Positions 1 through 6,248 of a DNA stretch of 6,770 nt are shown here, one piece after another. Positions within the stretch are counted from its first letter, which is position 1, and each line of letters opens with the position of its first letter. This DNA is from Desulfobacula sp. (GTDB lineage: Bacteria > Desulfobacterota > Desulfobacteria > Desulfobacterales > Desulfobacteraceae). The notes beneath the pieces are model-generated. The model saw nothing but the letters and a program-made list of their open reading frames with translations. It was not told the origin of the DNA and ran no database searches. Location: contig JAQICW010000500.1 of assembly GCA_027858355.1 (NCBI GenBank), forward strand, positions 1-6,770, written 5' to 3'. A program made the position numbers and the translations under genes.

Positions 1-969
1 GCTTTGAATGGCGGACCTATGCAGTCTTTTCAGCAAGAGCCTATTATTCAAAGCCTGTATTTGTGCGTGGATGTCTGCCGGGACATTGCTGCTGAATTTT
101 GTATCCAGTGCCTCTAAAAGCATCTCCCTTGCTTCAAAGAGCATCCCTTCGTTTCTGCCTTCATCCACATATTCTTTTGCCCATCCTTTAACCATATCAA
201 CACCTCTACCTTGAAAAATTGTTTCAACTGCTTCTACAGCATCTGTTTTCGTGATGCTGTTGTCGGTATTTGCCAGATATTTAAAAAAAATATCCATATA
301 TTCGATCGCTTCATCCTGATCAAGAAAGTCATGGAGTAGTTTTACAATCTCGAATAGTTTCTCCCGCATTCCCGGATCTTTTATATATTTTACCATCATA
401 AACCAGCACTTGATAACGACAGACGTATTATACCTGTCTTCATCCTCTGTGACGGCATCGCTTAAAAAGTATTGAAAATTAGGGATATAAGGCTTCATAT
501 CATCATGGGGGATGTTCACAATGTCATGGAAGTGAACTCCGTGTGTCCAGCCTTTTTCTCCGTGGTACACTAGAATAGGGAATATAGGCGGTAGTTTGCT
601 GCCCAAGGCACCTTGCTTTTCCAGGTCATACCACTGTTCAACCATATACCGTAACAGTTGAAATGCCGGGCGGACAGGAATATAACTCTTGTGCTCCAGT
701 AGAAAGTAAACAAAAACAGGTTCTTCAGCGTTCCCTTTGAATCTGGTTTTTACCACAAGGTCGGTGTAGTGTTCCCTGTATTCCTCGCTGAGATAACTTT
801 TTTTATCAACGGACAAAAAGTCAAGATCAAGCGCCTCTAAAATATTTGGCGGCAGAAAATTTCTTAAAAATCCGACAGCATTACCCGGCCTGCCATATAC
901 ATCCCGGAAAAGTTTATCATCTATTTTATCTACTGCCGGATGATTTTCATTTTGATCCTTTGTTTCCAT
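1..969 (-). CDS. Rpn/YhgA-like PD-(D/E)XK nuclease, 3' end cut by window edge
   Basis: Reverse-strand frame open for 323 codons from ATG at 969 to the left edge, without a stop. The N-terminus has the family opening DKLFRDVYGRPG (residues 18-29). The PD-(D/E)XK core is visible as YTDLVV (Asp70) followed by VFVYFLLEHKS (Glu92, Lys94), then the helix PAFQLLRYMVEQWY. The C-terminal part is helical and charged (KEYVDEGRNEGM, then a leucine-rich segment), as in Rpn proteins, which usually end shortly after this point, so probably only a few residues are missing. Rpn proteins of E. coli are known as Ca-stimulated DNA nucleases that promote RecA-independent recombination; many homologues are annotated as putative transposases. 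An in-frame TAA at 979-981 makes ATG 969 the first possible start; no strong Shine-Dalgarno is visible. It is divergent from the IS transposase and has no visible operon partner. Family assignment is confident; cellular role is inferred. Confidence 0.9.
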   Translation of the reverse strand, partial: METKDQNENHPAVDKIDDKLFRDVYGRPGNAVGFLRNFLPPNILEALDLDFLSVDKKSYLSEEYREHYTDLVVKTRFKGNAEEPVFVYFLLEHKSYIPVRPAFQLLRYMVEQWYDLEKQGALGSKLPPIFPILVYHGEKGWTHGVHFHDIVNIPHDDMKPYIPNFQYFLSDAVTEDEDRYNTSVVIKCWFMMVKYIKDPGMREKLFEIVKLLHDFLDQDEAIEYMDIFFKYLANTDNSITKTDAVEAVETIFQGRGVDMVKGWAKEYVDEGRNEGMLFEAREMLLEALDTKFSSNVPADIHAQIQALNNRLLLKRLHRSAIQS

Positions 970-1150
970 GCCGATATTTTAATCACATTTTCTTCATAAT
1001 GCAAGATTTAACCCTTGATTTGTTGGGTGTCCCTGGTATTTATTCGTTCTTTTTTCCGAGGGGTAGGACAAAATTTCTCATAATAATAATCATTGTCGTT
1101 CTGATTCATCTTGCCTGAAGATATTTTTCTATTTTCCAATCCCATGATTC
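970..1150. other. Intergenic region between nuclease gene and IS element
   Basis: About 180 bases between the divergent Rpn-like gene and the left end of the IS. It contains the motif TTGGGTGTCCCTGG (1023-1036) followed by an AT-rich tail. Only a weak 45-codon reverse frame (1145 to 1008) is present, with low-complexity content and no ribosome binding site. The promoter of the Rpn-like gene should lie here, but I see no convincing -35/-10 pair. Confidence 0.5.
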
Positions 1151-1175
1151 ATGAGTCTGTTGATTTAAGGGCGAT
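1151..1175 (+). repeat. Left terminal inverted repeat of IS1182-family element
   Basis: The sequence begins ATGAGTCTGTTGATTTAAGG and matches the reverse complement of 3115-3139 with three mismatches (positions 6, 19 and 22 of the repeat). It lies about 65 bases upstream of the transposase promoter and forms the left end of the element. Confidence 0.8.
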
Positions 1176-1180
1176 TTTTG
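1165..1180 (+). repeat. Subterminal motif, left copy
   Basis: TTAAGGGCGATTTTTG overlaps the inner part of the left terminal repeat. Its near-identical partner in inverted orientation is at 3084-3099, inside the right end rather than at the matching distance from the outer repeat. It could be a transposase binding site or the true element end. Confidence 0.6.
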
Positions 1181-1238
1181 ATTAGTTTGTAAAAATTGAT
1201 TCAACCTGCTGAAAATATAGAAAAAATTGATATTTCGT

Positions 1239-1267
1239 TTGACTTTTTATCTGGAAGGTAATATATA
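1239..1267 (+). promoter_or_regulatory. Predicted sigma-70-type promoter of the transposase
   Basis: TTGACT (1239-1244) and TATATA (1262-1267) are separated by 17 bases. Both resemble the consensus hexamers, and they lie inside the element about 47 bases upstream of the chosen start codon. Alternative -10 registers exist in the same AT run at 1264-1271. Confidence 0.6.
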
Positions 1268-1303
1268 TAAGTAGCTGATATATATTTAAAAATTGAATTT
1301 TAC

Positions 1304-1307
1304 AGGA
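1304..1307 (+). promoter_or_regulatory. Ribosome binding site of the transposase
   Basis: AGGA at 1304-1307 lies six bases before ATG 1314. It decides the start, because the earlier in-frame TTG at 1293 has no such site in front of it. Confidence 0.65.
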
Positions 1308-1313
1308 AAACAC

Positions 1314-2978
1314 ATGTTTCAGAAAACAAGTCCCCAATTAAGTCTTTTTAGCCCTTCGATGATCTTCCCCGGAATTTTACCTGAAAATGACTGGTCTTAT
1401 ATATTTAGAGAAAAGATTTACCCTAAAATTGATGAAACTAAATTCAAACATTTATATTGCGAGTATTGGGGTGCACCGAACAAATCCATCAAGCTGCAAG
1501 TATCTCTTTTAATTTTTATGAATATGGAACGATTAACTTGGAGAGAAGCAGAATATCATTTTCAAAGAAGGCTTGATTGGATGAATGCAACTCAAACTGC
1601 ATGTGACATGAACAGCATAGATCATACAACGCTGTATAAATTTTACAATCGTATAGCAGAAGATGATGTTGCTTATGCACTATTCAAAGAACTGACTGCC
1701 ATGTTTATCTTAGAATGCAATGTTTCAACAAGGCAACAAAGAGTGGATTCATTTTTTATGCATGGTTGGCTTGCCAAACTCTCTCGGTATGGTCTTTTTA
1801 AAGAAACCAACCGAGGTTTCCTTCAAAACCTTCGTAAACAAAAACCAGGCCTTTATGATAACATTCATGAAGATCTCTCCCGTGATTATCTTAAGGATAA
1901 CTTTGATTTAACAGAAAAAGACAAAGAGAAGGCGAGTAGAAAAATTCAAGAGATGGCCGAGGACATGTATTATATCAAAAGCGCCTTTGAAAATCATTCT
2001 CAGGTAAAGCACTATAAATCATTTCAAATACTGGTGCAGGTTTTCGATCAGCAGTGCAGTATAGTAGAAGTCGATAAAAAGCAGGTAAATTCTGATAATT
2101 TTGTAGAAATAGAAATCAAAGAGAAACCTGACGGAAAGGGAAAACAGATTATTTCAACTCCCCATAATACTGATGCTCAATATACAAGGAAAAGAGCTCA
2201 GACAGTTACTGGTCATAAAGGATTTCTCACAGAGACTTGTGATCCTGATAATGATGTCCAATATTTAACGGATGTTAGTTTGGAGGCCGCCGGACATTCT
2301 GATGCAGTTGAAATAGATCAAATTGAAGACCGTTTAGATGAGAATGGATTTAAACCCGATGTCTTTTATGGAGATGCAGGTTTTGTAAATGGAAAATCTA
2401 TTTTGGAAGCTGCCGAAAAAGGAATTAAGCTTGAAGGCCCATCAGCTGGACGTTCACAAAGCATAGAAGGGTTTGCAAAAGAAGACCGCCCACTTGATGT
2501 TGCAGACTTTAAGGTTAAAATAGAAGATGATACCAAAGAGTTAATCATTATTTCATGTCCTAGTAATGAATCTCCTTTAGACCAGGCAAGAAGCGAGAAA
2601 ACCAATCAATTATTAGTTCATTTTGATAACGGGAAGTGTAAAGAATGCCTTCTTAACGATCGTTGTCCGGTCAAGATTGGAGCGAGAGTTTCGACTTTGA
2701 CGGTCGGTGAGGCACAATACGCTGGTGCTGAACGGCATCAAAAATATATGGGAAATTCTGAATACCGGAAAAAATGTGGTATTCGTGCTGGTGCTGAAAG
2801 TTTGGTGAATGAGGTAGCCAATAAACATGGTGCTCGGAAATCACGGCATCGAACAGAAAAAAGATCAAGGCTGCAAATAATATTTGCAGCACTAGCTTGC
2901 AATGTAAAACGGTATTTGGAAAAAACGATGGATGATTGCGCCCAAAATCAGCTCGATATGAAAGGAATAGTAAGTTAA
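1314..2978 (+). CDS. IS1182-family transposase
   Basis: A 554-residue DDE transposase that cuts and joins the element's ends. The N-terminal part (about residues 15-110) matches the DUF772-type region of IS1182/IS5-like transposases, with the motif LTWREAEYHFQRRLDW. The likely catalytic residues are Asp145 (RVDSFF), Asp354 (FYGDAGFVNG, followed by the family string KGIKLEGPSAG) and Glu495 (RAGAESLVNEV, followed by HGARKSRHR). A cysteine cluster CKEC plus RCP (Cys442, Cys445, Cys451) suggests the metal-binding insertion seen in this family. Residues following the first Asp read FFMHGWLAKLSRYGLF, where I would expect Thr and a Ser-Asn pair; this may be a subgroup trait. Length is normal for the family and no frameshift is visible. 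ATG 1314 is chosen over TTG 1293 because of its ribosome binding site. It converges on the truncated surface-protein gene. Confidence 0.93.
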   Translation: MFQKTSPQLSLFSPSMIFPGILPENDWSYIFREKIYPKIDETKFKHLYCEYWGAPNKSIKLQVSLLIFMNMERLTWREAEYHFQRRLDWMNATQTACDMNSIDHTTLYKFYNRIAEDDVAYALFKELTAMFILECNVSTRQQRVDSFFMHGWLAKLSRYGLFKETNRGFLQNLRKQKPGLYDNIHEDLSRDYLKDNFDLTEKDKEKASRKIQEMAEDMYYIKSAFENHSQVKHYKSFQILVQVFDQQCSIVEVDKKQVNSDNFVEIEIKEKPDGKGKQIISTPHNTDAQYTRKRAQTVTGHKGFLTETCDPDNDVQYLTDVSLEAAGHSDAVEIDQIEDRLDENGFKPDVFYGDAGFVNGKSILEAAEKGIKLEGPSAGRSQSIEGFAKEDRPLDVADFKVKIEDDTKELIIISCPSNESPLDQARSEKTNQLLVHFDNGKCKECLLNDRCPVKIGARVSTLTVGEAQYAGAERHQKYMGNSEYRKKCGIRAGAESLVNEVANKHGARKSRHRTEKRSRLQIIFAALACNVKRYLEKTMDDCAQNQLDMKGIVS

Positions 2979-3114
2979 TAGAGGGAAAGTTCCAAAAAAA
3001 ACTTAAATGAGGCTAAAAAATTGATGCATATGGCCTTTTGGAGCGATAGAAAATTAAAATTTCACTTTTTCCACCGATCTCCACAAAAATCGTCCTTAAT
3101 TATTCATTTTTGAT
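2979..3114 (+). other. Non-coding right end of the IS
   Basis: About 136 bases between the transposase stop codon and the right terminal repeat. They hold the internal copy of the subterminal motif (3084-3099) and AT-rich sequence. I see no clear rho-independent terminator: the short inverted repeat GGAAAGTTCC at about 2984-2993 is followed by A rather than T residues. Confidence 0.5.
3084..3099 (-). repeat. Subterminal motif, right copy
   Basis: On the reverse strand this reads TTAAGGACGATTTTTG, 15 of 16 identical to 1165-1180. It lies internal to the right terminal repeat, which itself contains the related TTAATGGGGAT, so the right end carries the motif twice in different states of conservation. 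Confidence 0.6.
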
Positions 3115-3139
3115 ATCCCCATTAAATCAACAGGCTCAT
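3115..3139 (-). repeat. Right terminal inverted repeat of IS1182-family element
   Basis: Read on the reverse strand it begins ATGAGCCTGTTGATTTAATG, matching the left repeat at 22 of 25 positions. The degraded FISUMP-domain sequence of the neighbouring gene stops directly next to it. Confidence 0.8.
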
Positions 3140-3140
3140 A

Positions 3141-3903
3141 TATGGGGGTTAGCATATCTTACATGGACTGAGCCTTTAAAATTCCAGTACACCCTGAGAC
3201 GAGGTAGTAAAAAAGGGTTTATAAATAGACGAATAGTCGAATTATTCTGCGACACAACGCACCGAAAAATCAAGCGTAGCTGTAATTGGTTGCACTGCTA
3301 CCCCAGGTTCCCACTGTGCTTTGATTGTTATTCTCTACTACCCCATCCCACTGTCTCTCAGTGGGCACCGACATCCTGAGGGGCATGGATCATTAGAAGT
3401 TTATAAGAATCCAACCATGCACCATCAGGAGCATAAGAACTATCCCATCCGATGATGGAACCGTCGTTGGTTTCACTTGATCCAGAACCGGTTGGACCGT
3501 GGACAAAATTTGAGGTATTGGTATCATACCACTGGCTGGAGGAAGGGCCTTTCCTGCCCCACTGCCAGTATCCGCCGATCAAACGCCAGGATGGCGTAAG
3601 GGGATCATCATTGGTGGTTTTGCCAATAGCAGCCAAGTTGTAACAGTCAAATTCTTTCCATACCCCAGGAGCTACGTATGCTCCGCAAGTTCTATTGGAT
3701 TGTTGAATTACATTTTCTACTTCTCCGTCACAGTCCTGATCAATACCATTACCTCTGATTTCAGCTGCTCCAGGATGAATACTGCTGTAACTATCATCAC
3801 AATCAGTGTTATTTGTTACATAGCCAGATGGTTGAGGCGCTGATTCTATTGAATTGTTTGGGTTACTATAACCATCACCATCTCGGTAGTAGGTGTTTAA
3901 TCC
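3141..3903 (-). pseudogene. Decayed 3' part of the surface-protein gene (MopE-type motif plus FISUMP domain)
   Basis: Directly after the amber stop the same frame continues for 181 sense codons to TGA at 3358-3360. Its first part (about 3897-3724) encodes [31 protein letters not shown] and [10 protein letters not shown], the signature of MopE-type putative metal-binding motifs. From about 3690 it encodes a FISUMP (Fibrobacter succinogenes major paralogous) domain: [24 protein letters not shown] and GAWLDSYK. The domain's hallmark [10 protein letters not shown] appears only after a one-base shift near 3400. Another one-base shift near 3369 restores [16 protein letters not shown] and TVGTWGSSATNYSYA, then a stop at 3270-3272. 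Weaker remnants (WNFKGSVHVRYAN) reach about 3145, where the IS begins. The C-terminal end of the domain is missing. This is seen in the translation; the pseudogene status is inferred from the combined damage. Confidence 0.82.
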
Positions 3904-6237
3904 CTATTCGCAGTCTCCACCATCGTTATTAAAAGCGGAGCATGTTAAAACATAACCATAAGTGCCATCATCACAATCGCCATCACCTATATAATCGTTA
4001 GCGGTATTAGTATCCACACAGTTTCCTGTACAATCATAAACTAATCCAGAACCACAGGACTCGCCAGGACTTCCATCTTCGCAGTCTCCACCATCGTTAT
4101 TAAAAGCGGAGCATGTTAAAACATAACCATAAGTGCCATCATCACAATAGCCATCGCCAATATCAGTTTGAGATACATCCACACAGTTTCCTACACAATC
4201 ATAAACATATCCAGAGCCACAGGTCTCACCAGGAGTTGGAACACCTCCACCAGTTATCGTAAAACCCATTCCATCGCTCCAAACTCTCCCATCAGCGTTC
4301 CAGGATTTGACATACCACTCATAATTTCCATTGGTTAAATCGGCATCAGGTGTAACAGAGCAAGAGCTACCATAACAAATTTCACCAGCAGCATACCATT
4401 TTGAAAATACTTTATCCCCATTTGGATAACCCACCCATAATTTATAATAGGTGGTATCCGAATCTTTAGCCCAAGTGTATGTTGGTGTTGAGTCTTGTGT
4501 GGCTTCTGATGGAGATGTATGTGTGATTTTTGATGGTGGTGTTCCAGTATTTTGAATAGTGAAGGCCATCCCATCACTCCAAATCCTGCCATGGCCATTC
4601 CAAGATTTGACATACCACTCATAATCACTACCTGCCAATTCTAATTCAGGCGAGACTGAACAGTTACCCCCCGAACAAATTTCAGCTGCGTCATACCATT
4701 GGGCAAATACCTTACTGCCGCTGGGGGTTCCTACCCAAAACTTGTACCAGGTTGAAGCTGAATCTGCATTCCATGTAAAACTAACAGGATTTGAAACTGC
4801 ATTGTTAGGACTGACCAAGGTGACTGCTAACGGCTTATTGCCTTCTCCTGAAATTCCGGTGCACACATCCTTTTGTGTGAAGGTATTGGAAGCATACACC
4901 AGATTAGACACAGCAGATGTGAGGTCATAATCTAAACAATAGCGCGGACCAGCGCCAGGGTCTACAAAATAATCAGCATCAGAGGCGGTTGCATTAACGC
5001 TCAAAATATTGAATGACTCACAGTCATTTCCTAATTCACCATTGTTATCAAAAGAAATTAATTGCAAACGCTGGGCTGTTCCTGCAGCCACAAACCCACT
5101 GCTACTAGGTGCAATAGAAGTGATTAGCTGTTCTTTGGTACCAAATTGTTTCGCCCATACAATGCTACCGTTAGATGTGTTCGTTTTTACAATTGTATTT
5201 TCAACAGTGCTGTAACCATTGGATAATGAAACATAGGCATATCCATCTGAAGTAGCTACAACATCATTCGGGTTATGAGATTTTCCTTCATATACTTTTA
5301 TGGCTTTCATCCATTGGAGTTCACCTTGAAAATTTATTTTAAATTGGTACAGCAGAGACTCTTTTGCTATGGAATCGTAACCGTTGGCATTAACCAAGTA
5401 TCCGTCACTAATTTCTGCTAACAAAAAATTCGATAAGTTTACGTGTCCACCTTCGCTATCTTTTGCCCAGTATACCTTGCTCCACTCTACGAAACCAGTA
5501 GTGCTAAATTTCATAATATTGAGCGACCTACCTGCTCTACCAGTATCAACAGCTTCAGGCAGTGTTATTAAACCTGTTGAAACCTTGTATCCCTTTTTGC
5601 TATTGTTCAAGTTTATTTCTTCAACAATAGCTCCTGTCTGACTGTTTATTACCACCTTGGTGAAAGTGGATGTAGTACAAAAGATTGGAGAACCCTCGAT
5701 CGGACACTCATGGCATCCTGGTTTGACAATTTCTGCCATCACAGTTATTGTGCCATCATTATTGTCATATATCCGGTATGGATACTGGGCCAGTGACGAA
5801 TGCCCATATACTCTCTGCCACAAAATTCGTCCTTGAGAATTATATTTGATAATAACCATATCAAGACTCCCAATCCCACCAGCTTCAGTACGCCCAACCA
5901 CAGCAACTCCTCCGTCATTGGTCTCAGCTAAATGAGCCATGTAAGTAGAAACATCAAACTCTTCACTACCTATGACGGTTGACCACTCTACTGATCCGCT
6001 TGAATTTATTTTTGCAACATAGCCCATTGTGCAATAGGGACTATTTTGACATGAGTTGGTATTACCGACAACAGCAAATCCATTATCCTGAGTTTGAATA
6101 ACCGCCGTAGCACCAGAATTCTGATAGTAAGCATCCCAATCCCCAGCATACCACCCTATAAAATTCGTTCCGGCGCTCAAGTTTGACAGAAGAATTAAAA
6201 ATAATATTACTGTGTATAATATGATACGATGTTTCAT
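3904..6237 (-). CDS. Secreted multidomain surface protein (propeller-like, FN3-like and LNR-like modules), ended by an in-frame amber stop
   Basis: A 777-residue exported protein of unknown function. Residues 1-22 (MKHRIILYTVILFLILLSNLSA) are a typical signal peptide with cleavage before Gly23. Residues about 45-400 carry six or seven propeller-like repeats of the form DGGVAVVG followed by IIKYNSQGRILWQRVYG, as in bacterial beta-propeller proteins. A cysteine-containing linker follows. Two FN3-like modules (about 469-563 and 567-662) share the pattern TWYKFWVG, QWYDAAEIC, CSVSP and YEWYVKSWN...WSDGM. Two Notch/LNR-like cysteine modules (673-720 and 728-777) share CGSG, DCxGNCVD, GDGxCDDG and FNNDGGDCE and probably bind Ca. 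A start at 6237 is chosen over an upstream ATG at 6396 because GGAG lies seven bases before it and the signal peptide begins there. The stop TAG 3904-3906 falls directly after the second LNR copy, and the frame goes on into further domains, so the original protein was longer. Likely role is adhesion or binding outside the cell; this is inferred. Confidence 0.88.
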   Translation of the reverse strand: MKHRIILYTVILFLILLSNLSAGTNFIGWYAGDWDAYYQNSGATAVIQTQDNGFAVVGNTNSCQNSPYCTMGYVAKINSSGSVEWSTVIGSEEFDVSTYMAHLAETNDGGVAVVGRTEAGGIGSLDMVIIKYNSQGRILWQRVYGHSSLAQYPYRIYDNNDGTITVMAEIVKPGCHECPIEGSPIFCTTSTFTKVVINSQTGAIVEEINLNNSKKGYKVSTGLITLPEAVDTGRAGRSLNIMKFSTTGFVEWSKVYWAKDSEGGHVNLSNFLLAEISDGYLVNANGYDSIAKESLLYQFKINFQGELQWMKAIKVYEGKSHNPNDVVATSDGYAYVSLSNGYSTVENTIVKTNTSNGSIVWAKQFGTKEQLITSIAPSSSGFVAAGTAQRLQLISFDNNGELGNDCESFNILSVNATASDADYFVDPGAGPRYCLDYDLTSAVSNLVYASNTFTQKDVCTGISGEGNKPLAVTLVSPNNAVSNPVSFTWNADSASTWYKFWVGTPSGSKVFAQWYDAAEICSGGNCSVSPELELAGSDYEWYVKSWNGHGRIWSDGMAFTIQNTGTPPSKITHTSPSEATQDSTPTYTWAKDSDTTYYKLWVGYPNGDKVFSKWYAAGEICYGSSCSVTPDADLTNGNYEWYVKSWNADGRVWSDGMGFTITGGGVPTPGETCGSGYVYDCVGNCVDVSQTDIGDGYCDDGTYGYVLTCSAFNNDGGDCEDGSPGESCGSGLVYDCTGNCVDTNTANDYIGDGDCDDGTYGYVLTCSAFNNDGGDCE
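3907..3977 (-). repeat. 71-bp direct repeat, LNR-like module copy 2
   Basis: This stretch is identical base for base to 4078-4148, offset by 171 bases (57 codons). It encodes the second half of the second LNR-like module (CDDGTYGYVLTCSAFNNDGG, DCE). The adjoining first halves of the modules are similar but diverged, with two extra codons in this copy. The amber stop follows at once. Confidence 0.9.
4078..4148 (-). repeat. 71-bp direct repeat, LNR-like module copy 1
   Basis: Identical to 3907-3977. It encodes the same second half of the first LNR-like module. The following codons (DGSPGESC) join it to the second module. Confidence 0.9.
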
Positions 6238-6244
6238 AATGGTT

Positions 6245-6248
6245 CTCC
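6245..6248 (-). promoter_or_regulatory. Ribosome binding site of the surface-protein gene
   Basis: On the reverse strand TTTGGAGAACCATTATG places GGAG seven bases upstream of ATG 6237. This fixes the start at the signal peptide rather than at the upstream in-frame ATG codons. Confidence 0.75.

Larger units (their letters stand above)
1151..3139 (+). mobile_element. IS1182-family insertion sequence, about 1989 bp
   Basis: One transposase gene lies between imperfect inverted repeats at 1151-1175 and 3115-3139 (22 of 25 positions identical). The remains of the FISUMP-domain gene reach to about 3141-3145, which supports 3139 as the right boundary. A second inverted pair inside it (1165-1180 and 3084-3099, 15 of 16) gives an alternative inner boundary of 1935 bp. 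I see no clear target-site duplication outside either end. The flanking sequences share some resemblance (AATCCCAT at the left, AACCCCCAT at the right, read inward), which could be a few extra terminal bases or chance. All expected parts for activity (promoter, start, DDE residues, ends) appear present. Confidence 0.82.

Noticed and set aside
846..1118. 90-codon plus-strand open frame
   Set aside because: It overlaps the start of the strongly supported Rpn-like gene on the opposite strand and its translation is hydrophobic low-complexity without family resemblance.
1008..1145. 45-codon reverse-strand frame from ATG 1145
   Set aside because: No ribosome binding site, low-complexity Asn/Asp/Tyr run, and it overlaps the repeat-like GGGTGTCCC motif; probably chance.
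3110..3379. 89-codon plus-strand open frame at the IS right end
   Set aside because: It crosses the IS boundary and lies antisense to the FISUMP remains, whose recognisable motifs explain this DNA better.
3358..3636. 92-codon reverse frame as a separate small gene
   Set aside because: It is only the in-frame tail of the longer surface-protein gene, with no ribosome binding site and starting in the middle of a FISUMP domain.
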